Assembly (NCBI RefSeq): GCF_031877795.1
Contig: NC_133934.1
Coordinates: 108,750,610-108,814,609, forward strand
Reading direction: 5' to 3'
DNA: 64,000 nt
Source: Strix aluco
Lineage: Eukaryota > Chordata > Aves > Strigiformes > Strigidae
A model generated the notes under the pieces. That model worked only from the letters and a program-made list of their open reading frames with translations. It had not been told where the DNA came from and did not search any database. The position numbers were made by a program, and so were the translations under genes. Shown here piece after piece: positions 37,802-50,342 of the stretch; the first letter of the stretch is position 1, and each line of letters begins with the position of its first letter.

Positions 37802-37938
37802 CCTGTTAACATCTGTAAAACTATGCATTGTCCACTTCTACCACCAGCACTAGATTAACACATCATATGCTCTTCTTTTACACAGGGTGTGGTTCTACTT
37901 AAGAGGCCTGAGGTTCTTTGTTGACTTTCATCTGCCAG
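37802..37938 (+). repeat. Exact 137-bp duplication, copy 2
   Basis: Identical to 34886-35022. Its right edge is three bases from a 15-base tandem duplication, and its left edge is 450 bases from the end of a CR1. The flanking sequences of the two copies are unrelated beyond the duplicated block. Confidence 0.95.
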
Positions 37939-37941
37939 TAA

Positions 37942-37971
37942 AAATGTATGTTTAGTAAATGTATGTTTAGT
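37942..37971 (+). repeat. 15-base tandem duplication (2 copies)
   Basis: AAATGTATGTTTAGT occurs twice, back to back and perfect, immediately beside the right end of duplication copy 2. Confidence 0.93.
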
Positions 37972-40027
37972 TTGTGGACTTTGTGCAAGTACAAAGCCTT
38001 AAATGAAATCCATAAATTAGAAAAGTTGTGTAGAATCTTATAAATCTGTTTATTTCAGAATTTTTGGTTCCCACTCTAAACCCCACAATTAGCCAGGAAG
38101 TGAGAAATAAGTATGAATGGGAGAGAAAGGCAATTGTTTAAAAAAAAAAATCATTCTCTTAACAGAGAAAAACATCAAAATGTTGGTGGAAGAAAACTAG
38201 AAGTGGCTGTAGTAACAAAAAACTAAAAGTAGTAGTAAAGCACCAAATAGTAGGGGGCAGAGGATGTATAAGTAGCAGGGTATTCAACAAGAGCAATATA
38301 TATGTAGAGGCAGAAGACAACATCAAGGAAGAAGTGAAGAGGAGGTGAGCTTCATGAGAAAACAAAACAGCTGGCTGCAAGCACCATCAGGTGGCAGAAG
38401 TTACTTGGTGGGATTGAGCAGAGAAAGGACTTGGAGAACCTTGGGAAAGTTCTCCACCCCCAGTGAAGGGAAGTGACACACTGGCTCACGGATGAAAGGA
38501 AAGGAAAGGGCGAGGCAGGCAGGACAGAGGATCTCAGACTGCTGCTCCTCTCCCGGTCATTTTTAGAAGATCAAAGAATGGCTGTGTTCTGGGAGGACCA
38601 GAAGGCCTTTGATGTAATGGTAGTTTTGGCAAGATACTACAGAAGCAAACCAAGGGTAGAAGAAAGCATTAACCCTTAGATTCAGGATTTCCTAAACATT
38701 CATACATACAAAGTATGACAATCATTAAATAATCTCAAAAGCTAACAGCAAAATTTACTTATTGATAGAAAGCACATTGGGAGACACAGACAGCGAGCGC
38801 ACCCTAAAATGGATGCACATAATCTTTCTCTGAAATGCATGGGGCATTGTCACCCTTCCAATTCTTCCTTTAAAATGGGTGACAAATCATAAAATCTATG
38901 CAAATTTGAGCCTGCTACTACAGTAGAAGAATCTAACAGCTTTTACATTGTTGTCTGTGTGCAGACAGGTATTTGTTTTACTGGTATTCAGAACCTTACT
39001 TTCATTAACATAAAATATGAGTTACAAGAAAATACTTAAGTGTTCATAGTGGAAAGGAAATTCATATTAAATAACAATTTTGCAGAATACTTACAGCATT
39101 ACTGGAGTTAACCTAGATTTATGACATTGTAACAAAAAGTTGAATCATGTCCAGAAAAGTCTGATCCAAGTATTCTAAACAAGTGCTAACCTCAATTCTG
39201 GGTTCTCTACTGAAAGCAGCAAGCTGTCTTATTGATCAAAGGATAGAGAATGCATATGTTCACTAGAACAGCTTCAGGACGTGGCTGATTTCAAATTAAA
39301 ATTCCCAGCCTTTTATGTCAATCTAGTACTACTAAAGCAGAGGAATCTGACTTGCGGTTTATGCTCACAAAGAATGTGATGTAGTTTATAGAAGCCCACT
39401 AAAGTCACAAGCACGGCATCATAGCAGTGTACGCTTATAAATGCACCCTGACATCTTCATGAGAATTGGATACACTTCCCCCTGTAGCTATATCTGAGAA
39501 TGATAGACTTTTTCCCAAGAAAATCATACACCTTTCTCTAAATAATATAAAGTCAAATCCTGTATGTAAGAACTAAGCTACACTCAAGTATAAACTAACT
39601 CACCTTATTTATAGATAAATTGTATTAATTCTGGCAAAACTTCAGACTACATAATTGATTAATAAAGTAATCGGGAAAACTACTTGTTAATAGCTATATA
39701 ATAATTAAATTCACTTTATTAAACAGTATTAAACCAAAAACAGAGCCAAACAAAACACATAATCTCTAGGCACTCAAAACCTTAGTTTTGCCTGTACTTG
39801 TTACTCCCCTGGCACTTCCCACGAGTTGAAGGATTATTCCAGAATACACCTTGGTTCTTCAGCTCCTTTTAAGGAGAAGGAGCTAATAGGGCTCAAAGAT
39901 GATGCAAGAGACCTCCCTAGTTTGCTGAAACTCACAAATCACTGAGCTAGATTAAGCTAGGCCTGGAAAGTTTATTTACTCAGAGCTCTGAAAAGAATAT
40001 GCTAGGTTCCTGTAACATTTCTTTCCC

Positions 40028-40043
40028 TTTTTTTTTTTTTTTT
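40028..40043 (+). repeat. T16 homopolymer
   Basis: Sixteen consecutive T bases in a CEP128 intron. Likely length-variable; no adjacent element recognised. Confidence 0.9.
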
Positions 40044-42914
40044 GCCTAAGTTCCCAAGTTCATCACATGGCTACTACAATTTTACTGGCAAGTGTAGGAG
40101 GCAGAAGTTAGTAGATTATAGAGAAAGGGAGGAGAGTGGGCTACCAAATATATCTCTCAAATATATACATGTACACATTTTTCAGGTCATTGCATAAAAT
40201 GGTTTGTTTAGGTCGAAATCTTAATCTAAAAATTTTAAAAATGCATTTACTGTTAGATGTACATGTCTTTTCTGTTGCTTAAAAAGGTATGCGCAGGGTA
40301 GAAACAATTTAAAAAGTGGCTGCAAGAGGCTTCACACCTGTGTTAAATCTCATACAGTTCTGCACTAAACTTCACCTATTCCTGTGCAGAGCAATTTCTT
40401 CCTAGTATTAAGCAGAATAAGAATGCTGTGGAAGAAAATGCAGATGAGATTCCTAACCCAGCCATCCCATGGTCTCACAGTTTAAAAACAGCTCTGGAGA
40501 CTTGATGCTTTCCTATGTATTTTGTATAGCTTGTATATGTTTGTGTTCTGGCTTTTCCTTCTCTTGCCCCTTTCTGTATCTTGCCCTTTGCAAATCTCAT
40601 GAAATGACACCTTTCTTCCAATATTCTCCTAAGAAAATGATTTTTCTACACAACTTACATTTTTTTTTCTCTAAGGATTCTGTTTGAATTTGAATTTAAT
40701 ACCTTATGTCTCTATTCCATTTTCATTCTCTATAACCTGACACAAATCACAAACTACGTGACTGGTTGTACTTTCCTGATGTTGCACTCTGAGCACTCAA
40801 ATAACAGATGATGAATGTACAAATATATGAGTACCATAACTATTATGTCCTCATTGTTACAAAAGCTGCATAGATATACAGCTATCTAGACATACACTCC
40901 ATAAATATAAGGATTCTTAAGGATCCCTTAAACAGCAAGCCTTATTCATTCTTTTCCTCAAGGGCTTTTCTATCATCCTGACATATTCACACCGTGTATT
41001 ACTCTGTGCGTATTTTCTTTTTAAGAAGAGGGGGAGGAGAAAGAACACTATCATCCTCGGAACTGGAGCAGAGATATAAAGGTCAAAACCACTTATTATT
41101 TTAAAGTATTCACTATCAGCTACCTAACATCGGACTTTTGACTACACTTAGCAATATATATAGCTGAAGCTTCCACTGAATTTAGCTATTACTAAAACTT
41201 TGCATTTCTGAAAATCAGGCCTCAAAAGTCACAAATTCAGATACCCAGAAAGTGAGGAACGCAAAGTTACTAACAGTATGTGAAAAGATTAGTTTAAGTG
41301 ATTTGCCTGACATTGTAGAGGAACTTTATGGCAAAAGTAAAATGAGCACCTTGGGAGCATTTGACAGCCTTAGTGATGACTATACTTTTCTCGCCTGCAA
41401 CCTCAGGGCTTAACATTACACATATTCCAATGTCAGCAATAACAAAAGCAGTGATTGATTTCAAGCTCTAGGATTCGGCATCACAAATTTGCTTTCAGGT
41501 GTTACCTCCCAACTTGCATTAAGAAAGAAAATTGTATTTTATTGATGATAATAATCATCTTCCTCTTCTACCTGAACAATAACTTGCAAATCTTCCTTCT
41601 TAAAGTAGAAAAGATTAAAAATATAAAGGCTCCAGAAAAGCTGGACACAAACGTTGTCGCAAAATATGGATTGAATTTGCATGACGTGCTATTTGCAAGC
41701 AATTACCCTCTGCCTGTGTCAAATGGCTCTGGGAGCATAAAGGACAAGGCATTTGCAGGCAGTTTAACACATGGTTTGTGAGAAAAGGATGGCAGTGGAT
41801 ACATGCCTGACTGGTTGTCATGCAAGCAAACCATGAATAAGAGATGCTCCTGAACAGAACTAATGTTCTGGCAACATTTTACACTCACACAGCACTATGG
41901 GAAGTGCCAGGACACTGAATTTGAGCATTAGCTCCCTACTCCCACAAGGCAGGAGTTCCAGCACTGCACTCTGATCTATAAAGGGCCTTTTATATGTGAA
42001 TGCAAGCTTTTTAAAACATATTGAATATATTTTAAATATATTTTTTGAAAGCGGAAGCTGTTTTCAGAGATGCACAGACAATCAGGAAGGATAAAATAAT
42101 AATTTGCACAAGCAAATTTAAAAAAAATTTATTTGAGGCCTTGATATTGTCTCAGTATTGGTTTCTTTAAGTGAAATTTTCTGGATTTCCAGTGAATAGA
42201 AACCATGGGCCTGATACATACTATTGTGTGATGTGCTACTGGACATTCTTACATAAAAGGAAAGAAGCATGGTTCAGAAATGCTAGGGCAAGTTGAGATC
42301 CATCCCAGCCATTCCACCTGATACATCTACTAGCTTGGGACATCTGGATAATCCAGCTGCATTCATGGCATGTACATGCATGAAGGCTTTCATCCTTCCA
42401 ACTTTGTATCTTATTAAATGATGTATAATTAATCATTAAAATGGTATTCCTTCATGCTTTTAGTTGCAGTGTTGATGTAGGCAGATGAACTGATTCTGTC
42501 TGCACCTCCCTGTGTAAGCATGTAAAAAGCACATGTAACAGTCACTGAAATGATTAGATCTAGCATGTGGAACTCGACCATTAGAAGTGTTAGCAGTAGA
42601 AAAATAACATCCTTTGTATGGCTCAAATTTACAACATTTCTCTTCCCAGGGATAGGATGAGGATTGAACTGTCCAGAAAAACTCCAACATCACACTGTAT
42701 TTCATATAACTGGTGATCAAATACTGTAGCAAAAACCTACACAGAAAGTGCAGTGTAAAATTATCACATCTTCTCTTAAAAGTAAAACGGCAGTTAAAAA
42801 TTCAGAACTACAACCTTTTTTATAAAAACACATAAAAATAATATTTTTCATAATTTAGAAAAATTATCAGCAGTGTCATTGTGATTCGTTTGGAAAATAA
42901 TTTAAGAAACTTAC

Positions 42915-42938
42915 CACTTCTAAGGCCATAATACGTTC
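42915..42938 (-). CDS. CEP128: CEP128 24-nt microexon
   Basis: Twenty-four bases between CTTATTTTTAG and a strong donor GTG|GTAAGT, phase 0 at both ends, encoding ERIMALEV. Joined to its neighbours it gives EEEMGALQ-ERIMALEV-STRVALDHL. The human protein has EEEMGSLQDRVIALETSTQ at the same place, so the microexon supplies exactly the eight residues needed. It lies 7.4 kb from the upstream exon and 14.8 kb from the downstream one. Its size makes it easy for gene predictors to miss. Skipping it would remove one heptad plus one residue without a frameshift. Confidence 0.92.
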
Positions 42939-44465
42939 CTAAAAATAAGATACAAGATGCCATTAGAAAGTAAAGAATATAAATGCAGCGTAAGTTGAAC
43001 AATGATGAAAAGGATTAATTTTGGCTTTTTTTGGTCGTACGTATGGTATTTTGTAAAAATCTCACTGAATAAGAACTGCTGTACTTAACTGGACCTCTGA
43101 CCCATTTATCATACTGTCTCACTTAGAAATTTGTTCCAAAGAAAAGAAACTTCCCAGTAACAAGGTAAGAAAGGATTTGAAAAAATTTACTCCCTGATTT
43201 TTTTTCAAATAATACCATTAGATTTCAATATTATTGATTTTACCTCTATGTATCCCAAAGTTCTTCGGTTTTTGTTTTGATCATCTGTGCCTGTAAATTT
43301 AGCATGTTTTGGAGTTCGTGTCACATTAGCATCTGGTTTAGTTTTCTTTTAGGTATTAGACAACTAAAAAGTAAATTCCATATCATTCTTCTGTTATCCA
43401 GAAATAGCTCTGAAGAATGTTTTATTAATAACAAGATGACATCAAAGTCTAATGTCAGACAAAAATAAAATGCAAATAAAATTAGCCTGTATCAGTTTTA
43501 ATCCAGTACAAAATAGAGAACCCAGAATTTATAAAATTAGTGTATATATTTTAACATTCCATTTCCATTTAAAAGTATCTTTAAGAAAAATATTAAGCTA
43601 GTAAAATAAAGATCATGTACACTCTGGCACTATGTCTTGACTAGGTATGATAATTTTAAGTAATCTGAAAAAACACACATTTAAGTGTTTAGGTGAGCCC
43701 ACATTTAGAGTACCTGACCATTAAGACACTACAGGAACTTTTACCTTGCTCAGATACTATGTTTTTAAAAGTATGGGAGAGAGGTGGTATGTTTGTTGTT
43801 GATTGTTTGGGGGTTTTTTTCCCTAAGAATCCTTATACTTTTCCAGTTCTATCCCCTCCAACAGGTAAAAATGATTGTAATAATCTGGATTTATTCCTGT
43901 AGCATCCAAAGACAGTTAGACAAATCTGAACTGACTTCACTATTTTTGAAGCAACAGGTACAACAAAAATTTCTTAGACCAATGGAAGAATTTGGGAGCC
44001 AGAAACAGCTCTTGCCATTTGCAAGAATGCAAAAGTATTTTTCTTTTTTTTTTTTAAGACCAGGGAGAAATGAGTTACAAAGATTCTTCTAGACTTATTA
44101 CAGTCTTAAAAAAACTTTAAAATTATGGTTATGTTTACTGACTGAACAGGTGTTTGTATCTGTGTAAAACCAGTATTTACATAGTGTGTGTATTTACATA
44201 TTTGTGAAAACCAGTGTCCCTTGGATTACTAAAGGGCTAACTTTTATTCGTATAACCTTTTGAAGAAAATACAGTTCACCCTAGTGAAATGTTTAAAGCT
44301 CATTCACTGAGTGATGTTTGGGGTGCAAATGTTAGCTTTCATCAGTTGCTTACAATAGTTGCACCTTTGATTACAATTCTAAACCACTGGCAGAAAGTGA
44401 GACAATATACTGTAGGAAAAATAACTACATCAGTTGAAGCTAAAAAAAATAAATAAAATAGCATC

Positions 44466-44535
44466 TGGAACAGACTAATTGGTTTTGAAGATGTACAGAA
44501 TGGAACAGACTAATTGGTTTTGAAGATGTACAGAA
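44466..44535 (+). repeat. 35-base perfect tandem duplication
   Basis: The 35-base unit starting TGGAACAGACTAATTGG is present twice in perfect head-to-tail copies. Identity suggests a recent event, and length polymorphism between individuals is plausible. Confidence 0.95.
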
Positions 44536-45832
44536 AAACCAAGCAAGATTGTTCAGGAAAGTATGTACAAGGAAATATTCAAAGTGAAATCAGGAATGCA
44601 CACATAAACAAGTCTGATGTAAATCTAGTACACTATCAAAATACAACTGTTTAAAAAAATGCTAATATACTGCCAGTAGTGGATGTCACTAAACTGGCTG
44701 ATGTTGGAACTGCACACACAGTGGTTCAAAACTTCCTGTGTATAAACCAATGAAAAATAATAAAACAAATGTATAGAGAGGAAAAAAAATGCACTCATCA
44801 CTTTCATTTACAGGACTCTTTCAAAGTAGCGGGTTTTTAAAAAAATAGACAAAAATGTAAACTTTTTTTTTTTTAAATGGAGGATGATTTTATCCCTGAG
44901 TGGGGAATCAAGAAACTCAGATACATGTCTCAGATTTCCTATAGATTTATTTCATCTGTTTTAGTTTCTTATCAGTAAATCTAGAATATGAGGTTCTAGA
45001 AAATTTAACTTTGACTTGTCTATGAAGATAGGCTTGCTTAGTGCCCATCACAATGCATGGTAGTTGGAGATTCCAACTACAACATTGCAAAAGCAAGAGT
45101 TTACTGAATTTCACTAAAACTTTTTTCTCAGAAAGGTAGTGTATTAAATACTGTAGTATTCTTTCTTGGAAGCAGGTCTGAGATACAGACTAAGTATTTT
45201 AGTACTTCAGAACAAACTTATGACAAAAAATGAAAAACTCAAAAATATTTCTTTTGAGATGCTTCTTCCTCCACAAAATTGCAGTGGCTGTTACAAACAC
45301 TCATATTTATGTAGAGATTCTGCAACAAACCCCAAACTCATTGCTATAAAAAAAGATGGGATTTACACATCTCAAATGTGTGGTGATAGTGAACAGCAAT
45401 TCAGATATAAATTTCTTCAAAATGACTCATGTATTAAAGAAGGCACATGATCTAGTTGTCAAATTCTAAACTCTGAATAAGCTTTTACAGTCTCAGCACA
45501 TAATTTTCTGAAGACTAGCATGTAATGTATTAGGAAATTTACCATGGATAATTTATACATTATCAATATATTTATACTTTCAAATTAAGATTCTGTATTT
45601 TATACTTAATTTTTAAATTTATATTAGCATGTCACTAATTTCAAAGCAAAGGAAAATGGCTTGCAAATGTTTTCCCAGAGAACATCCATACAGTTGAATA
45701 TTGCAATTATCATGCATAGCATATTATTTTCATGAATGGAATCTTTTGTACCATGGAACAGTTTTCACAAAAGGCAAGGTGAAAACCTTATAATCAGAGC
45801 CTTTTTTCTTCCAAAGGATTAAGAAGTGAGGT

Positions 45833-45849
45833 TATATATATATATATAT
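45833..45849 (+). repeat. TA dinucleotide microsatellite
   Basis: About eight TA units in a CEP128 intron. Confidence 0.9.
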
Positions 45850-48046
45850 GTGATCTAGACTCCGCACAAGCTAAAATTGTCTTACAATGAGTATGAGCGC
45901 ACATGTAACAACCAAAAACAAGTGTATGTGTAATGAGAACATAGATATTATCTAGAACATATCTAAAACTTTCATATATAAATTTATGTATAACATAGAA
46001 ACTCTAGTCAAAAGTATGCAACAAGTTCAAAATGAAAAACCAAGAATACAGTGATGTCACCCAAAGCATCAGCCTCCTAGCTCCCAAAACACCCTGTATC
46101 AAGGAACTGCGTATAGTACATACAGTTTCCATCCTGAGTCAGATTCACATAGAACGATGTAGCTATAAGGATGCCCGCTGTCTACTTAAAGTATTATTTT
46201 GTCTTTGTCATGCTAGTTGCAGTCCAACACATTCCCTGACCAGAGGAACACATGAAAACTACTAGCCCAGTATTTCCAGGAACAATCCTCATAAAACTGT
46301 TTTTTTCTTTCTGTCCTTTGTGGTTTTCAGCTGACAGCATTGTAGAAGCACTAATTGTACTTCATTCAAATTATTTTTAACAAAAGGTGCTCTTTGTCTC
46401 CCCTCAAAAAATGAGAAAACTAAAAGCATAATAAAACATACATCCTTAGCTCTGGGGAATATTCTTGTTACTTGATGCAGAGACATGGCAAAGAACCTCA
46501 TGGTATCCCCAGTCATCATTTGCCCACAGCAGTACACTGATTTCTCACAGAAGATTTCTTCATGTCTCCAGCTTTTCTAAGACTATGGTTAGTGTTCACG
46601 GCTCAAGTAACAAGAAATAACTCCTTCAGCCATAACAACTTGATTGCTTTCAATTGTCTGTCCATAGTCTAAAATGTACAATATTTCTATCTGCTTGTTT
46701 GCTGAATATACTTTACACATACGGTGTGTTTAGACTGCAAACAAAACGCATCAAGGGTTGACTTACCACACATAATTTTCTGTATATATGAAGATACTTA
46801 CCAAAACAGGACCCCAGGAATTGTAGACAAAAAGTAACAACAATCAACATGACCTATTGTCTACTGAACCAAGGACTGAGTAGGACTTAATATCAGAGGA
46901 ATCCTATCCAAGGACTGTAGGCCTTGGGGGCAAAGAGTACTATTTTATTTGCTAGTGATCCTTAATTTGACAAACAATTACCTTCTAGGAATCTACTTCA
47001 ACAAAAGTATTCATACTTTAACCAACTATACACATGCTTTGCTGAACTGGGGCTGAGAAGAAACAAATATTCCATGTCACCTGGTTAACAAAAGGATAGG
47101 AGTGCCAGTTTCAGCTCTGGGAAATGTCATATTTAAAGGAACTCACTTTCCTCTTACTTCCTATGCTTTATATGTTGAGATGTGACAGCTTAGGGAGATT
47201 CAGTCATGATGACACGAGTTTGTTTTTATATCTATTTGCTAACAAAGCTGTACATATTCAGCCACTGCAAGTTTGGAATACAATGTTACAAGAACAGAGG
47301 ATCCCAGACTGGGAACATTTTGAAACATTGACTTACTGACTAAGCTGGATATAATACTATCTAGAAAAATAATAGATGTTTTTGCTGAGTACTTTGACTG
47401 AAGCCATGGGCATCTGAAGGAGCAAAAAACTGCTATCAAGCATTTGAATACAAAAATAACAGTCACATCACTACAAGTCACACACTTGATCAGAACCACC
47501 ACTTAGGGAAGGGCATAAAGCATTTCAGTCAGGAACTCGACAGACCATCAGAAATACAGGCAAGCACATATGTACACAAGACACCATTATGATGCAACTT
47601 TCTGCAGTACAAAACCACTCCTCATTCAATCAGAAGTAACATCATTACAACAATTTGTCAACTACAGAGCTTCACATGAAAGCAGATGCAGAATTGCTTC
47701 ACATGAAAGGAGATCTTTTTACATTGATGTAACTAGATATGCACCTGTGTAAACTGCTTGCGCAGACAAGCTCTCAGCCTTGTTGAACTTGAGCTGCCAG
47801 AAAGCTAGGCCAAGATTTTTGTTTGAACAGGAAACAGCTGGATTGGTGTGTTGTGTAACTTTTGGGTCTTGCAATTTGTCTATCCTTAATGGATCAAACT
47901 GTTTCTACACTAACTCTTTGATACCTCTAGCCCTCAAAATGCCTTCTATTTACTATATGAAAAGAGAAGGCTTATCTTCAAACTCCTATGGTCAAAACTC
48001 AGGTCAATACATAATCTTATTTTCCTTAACAGCCTTATCTTCATTA

Positions 48047-49372
48047 ATTCACAGAATCATAGAACGGTTTGGGTTGGAAAGGACCTTAAAGATCATCTAG
48101 CTCCAACCCCCCTGCTATGGGTAGGGACACCTTCCACTAGACCAGGTTGCTCAAAGCCCCGTCCAACCTGGCTTCAAACACTTCCAGGGAGGGGACATCC
48201 ACAACCCCTCTGGGCAACCTGTTCCAGTGTGTCACCACCTTCACAGTGAAGAAATTCTTCCCTATATCTAATCTAAATCTACCCTCTTTCAGTTTAAAAC
48301 CATTGCCCCTCGTCGTATCACTACACTCCCTGATAAAGTGTCCCTCCCCATCTTTCTTGTAGCCCCCTTTAAGTACTGGAAGGCCACTATAAGGTCTCCC
48401 CAGAGCCTTCTCTTCTCTAGGCTGAACAGCCCCAACTCTCTCAGACTGTTCTCATGAGGGAGGTGCTCCAGCCCCCGATCATCTTCGTGGCCCTTCTCTG
48501 GACCTGCTCCAACAGGTCCATGTCCTTCTTATGTTGGGAGCCCCAGAGCTGAACACAGCACTGCAGGTGGGGTCTCACAAGAGCAGAGTAGAGGGGAAGA
48601 ATCACTTCCCTTGTCCTGCTGGCCACACTTCTCTTGGTGCAGCCCAGGATACAGTTGGCCTTCTGGACTGGCACACATTGCCAGCTTATATTCAGTTTTC
48701 CATCCACTACTAATCCCAAGTCCTTCTCTGCAGGGCTGCTCTCAATCCACTCTTCGCCCAGCCTGTATTTGTACATGGGATTGCCCTGACCCATGTGCAG
48801 GACCTTGCACTTGGCCTTGTTGAATTTCATGAGGTTTGCACAGGCCCACCTCTCCAGCCTGTCAGGGTCCCTCTGGATGGCACATCCCTTCCCTCCAGTG
48901 TGTCAACTGCACCACACACTTTGGTGTCATCAGCAAACTTGCCAAAAGCGCATTCAATCCCACTGCCCATGTCACCAATAAAGATGTTAAACAGCGTCGG
49001 TCCCAACACCAACCCCTGAGGAACACCACTCATCACTGCTCTCCACTTCAACATTGAGCTGTTGACCACAACTCTTTGAGTGTGACCATCCAGCCAATTC
49101 CTTATCCACTGAGTGGTCCATGTGTCAAATCCTTGTCTCTTCAATTTAGAGACAAGGATGTCACGCAGGACAGTGTCAAAAGCTTTGCTCACGTCCAGGT
49201 AGATGATGTCAGTTGCTCCTCCCTTATTCACCAGTGTTATAACCCCATTGCAGAAGGCCACCAAATTTGTCAGGCATGATTTGTCCTTAGTGAAGCCATG
49301 TTGGCTGTCACCAATCACCTCCTTATTTTCCATGTACCTTATCACAGTTTCCAGAAGGAATTCCCTCATAAA
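48047..49372 (-). mobile_element. CR1 LINE, 3' 1.3 kb with RT domain
   Basis: A 5'-truncated CR1. Read right to left it encodes the RT from [20 protein letters not shown] through [22 protein letters not shown] and [13 protein letters not shown] (catalytic Asp pair kept), up to about 48827. It then continues in another frame at 48830-48441 ([36 protein letters not shown]). The 3' UTR ends at 48047 with AATCATAGAACGG-type terminal repeats. Frameshifts near 48830 and 48440 make it inactive. It belongs to the same subfamily as the split copy at 1-1001. Confidence 0.93.
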
Positions 49373-50292
49373 TGTTCTGATTCCAGTACACTTATAGAAT
49401 GTCGCTTCATTGATACACTCTTCATATTGTATAAACTTTTTTATATTCATGTTTGGTATTGTTTGATGTAATTTATAGATAAAATTTTCTTTTTTTCCCT
49501 TTTGTATTCTAAAGAATACATACACTATCCGCCCTAATAAACTCCCAAGCCTTACAATTTAGACATTCCCGCTTGGTTTTGCTTTCCTATCCATTTTCTT
49601 TTCAAAGGAGTATGTTTTCTTTGACTGTAATGCTTAAATACTATTCCAGAATTGAGCCTAGGGTAAATCTTACTTTCTAAGTGCAAATTTAAAGTGCTTA
49701 GCACAAACAGCTTTACTGCTAGATGACATACAATGAGGATTTACTGTATTGTATCGAGTCCTAGCATACATCAACTGGTCTCTTCTTCTTCAGGAAGGTG
49801 ATTACGGACATTTAATGTTTCAGAGATTTAAAATACATACTTAAAATATTTTACTTTTAGTTTTATTTGGAGATACAGAAGAAAGCAACACAGCCCAGAA
49901 AAATCTATCCCAACCAATGAAGTAGAATATAAAACATTTTTGCAGTTCTGAGTGCAGATTTGCCCTGCCCCTATTCACATACTGTTACAGTGAAGCCAGC
50001 AGTATAACATAACAGAACAACTTCAGTATATAGTGTGACTTAAAAGCAGCATTCTTTTCACTGATGGACTCATATGAGAACACTGACTACTTTAATCTTC
50101 TCTAATGTGCAACTTAATTGGTGGGCAGAAACTCAACAGTGAATATTACTAGCTAGCAGATCTGTATTTGCCTGTATTTCCAAAGCTGAATTTAAGATAC
50201 CAGGGAATTCAGAAAATTGTAATGTTGTAATACAACTTAGTAATTTTAAGGGTGACAAAAAGTGTATCTAGTTAATTAAATAGAAAGTATAC

Positions 50293-50342
50293 CTGGAGAG
50301 CTCCCATTTCTTCCTCTCTTCTGAGGGTCTTCTCTAGTAGCT
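50293..50342 (-). CDS. CEP128: CEP128 exon, most 5' one in the window
   Basis: A 50-nt exon between CATTTTACAG and CAG|GTATAC. The first two bases finish a codon begun in an upstream exon outside or unseen in this window. It then reads LLEKTLRREEEMGALQ. Human CEP128 has LLEETQRKDEEMGSLQ here. It is part of the long central coiled coil. The expected preceding sequence (in human ending in a HREKR-like stretch) was not found on the minus strand up to 64000, so that exon probably lies further upstream. Confidence 0.9.

Larger units (their letters stand above)
28114..42914 (-). other. CEP128: CEP128 large intron (14.8 kb)
   Basis: This is the longest complete intron in the window. It holds two ancient CR1 pieces (30.1 and 33.1 kb), a younger CR1 (36.8-37.4 kb), an exact 137-bp duplication (34886 and 37802), short tandem repeats and a T16 tract (40028-40043). 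A possible cassette exon lies at 31440-31589. AT-palindromic sequence occurs at 29610-29650. Otherwise nothing was recognised. Confidence 0.7.
42939..50292 (-). other. CEP128: CEP128 intron (7.4 kb)
   Basis: The intron runs from GTATAC at 50292 to TTTTTAG at 42939. It contains a 1.3-kb CR1 (48047-49372), a 35-base tandem duplication (44466-44535), a TA repeat (45833-45849) and an imperfect repeat of GCTTCACATGAAAG at 47669 and 47696. Other open frames have no recognisable relatives. Confidence 0.7.
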
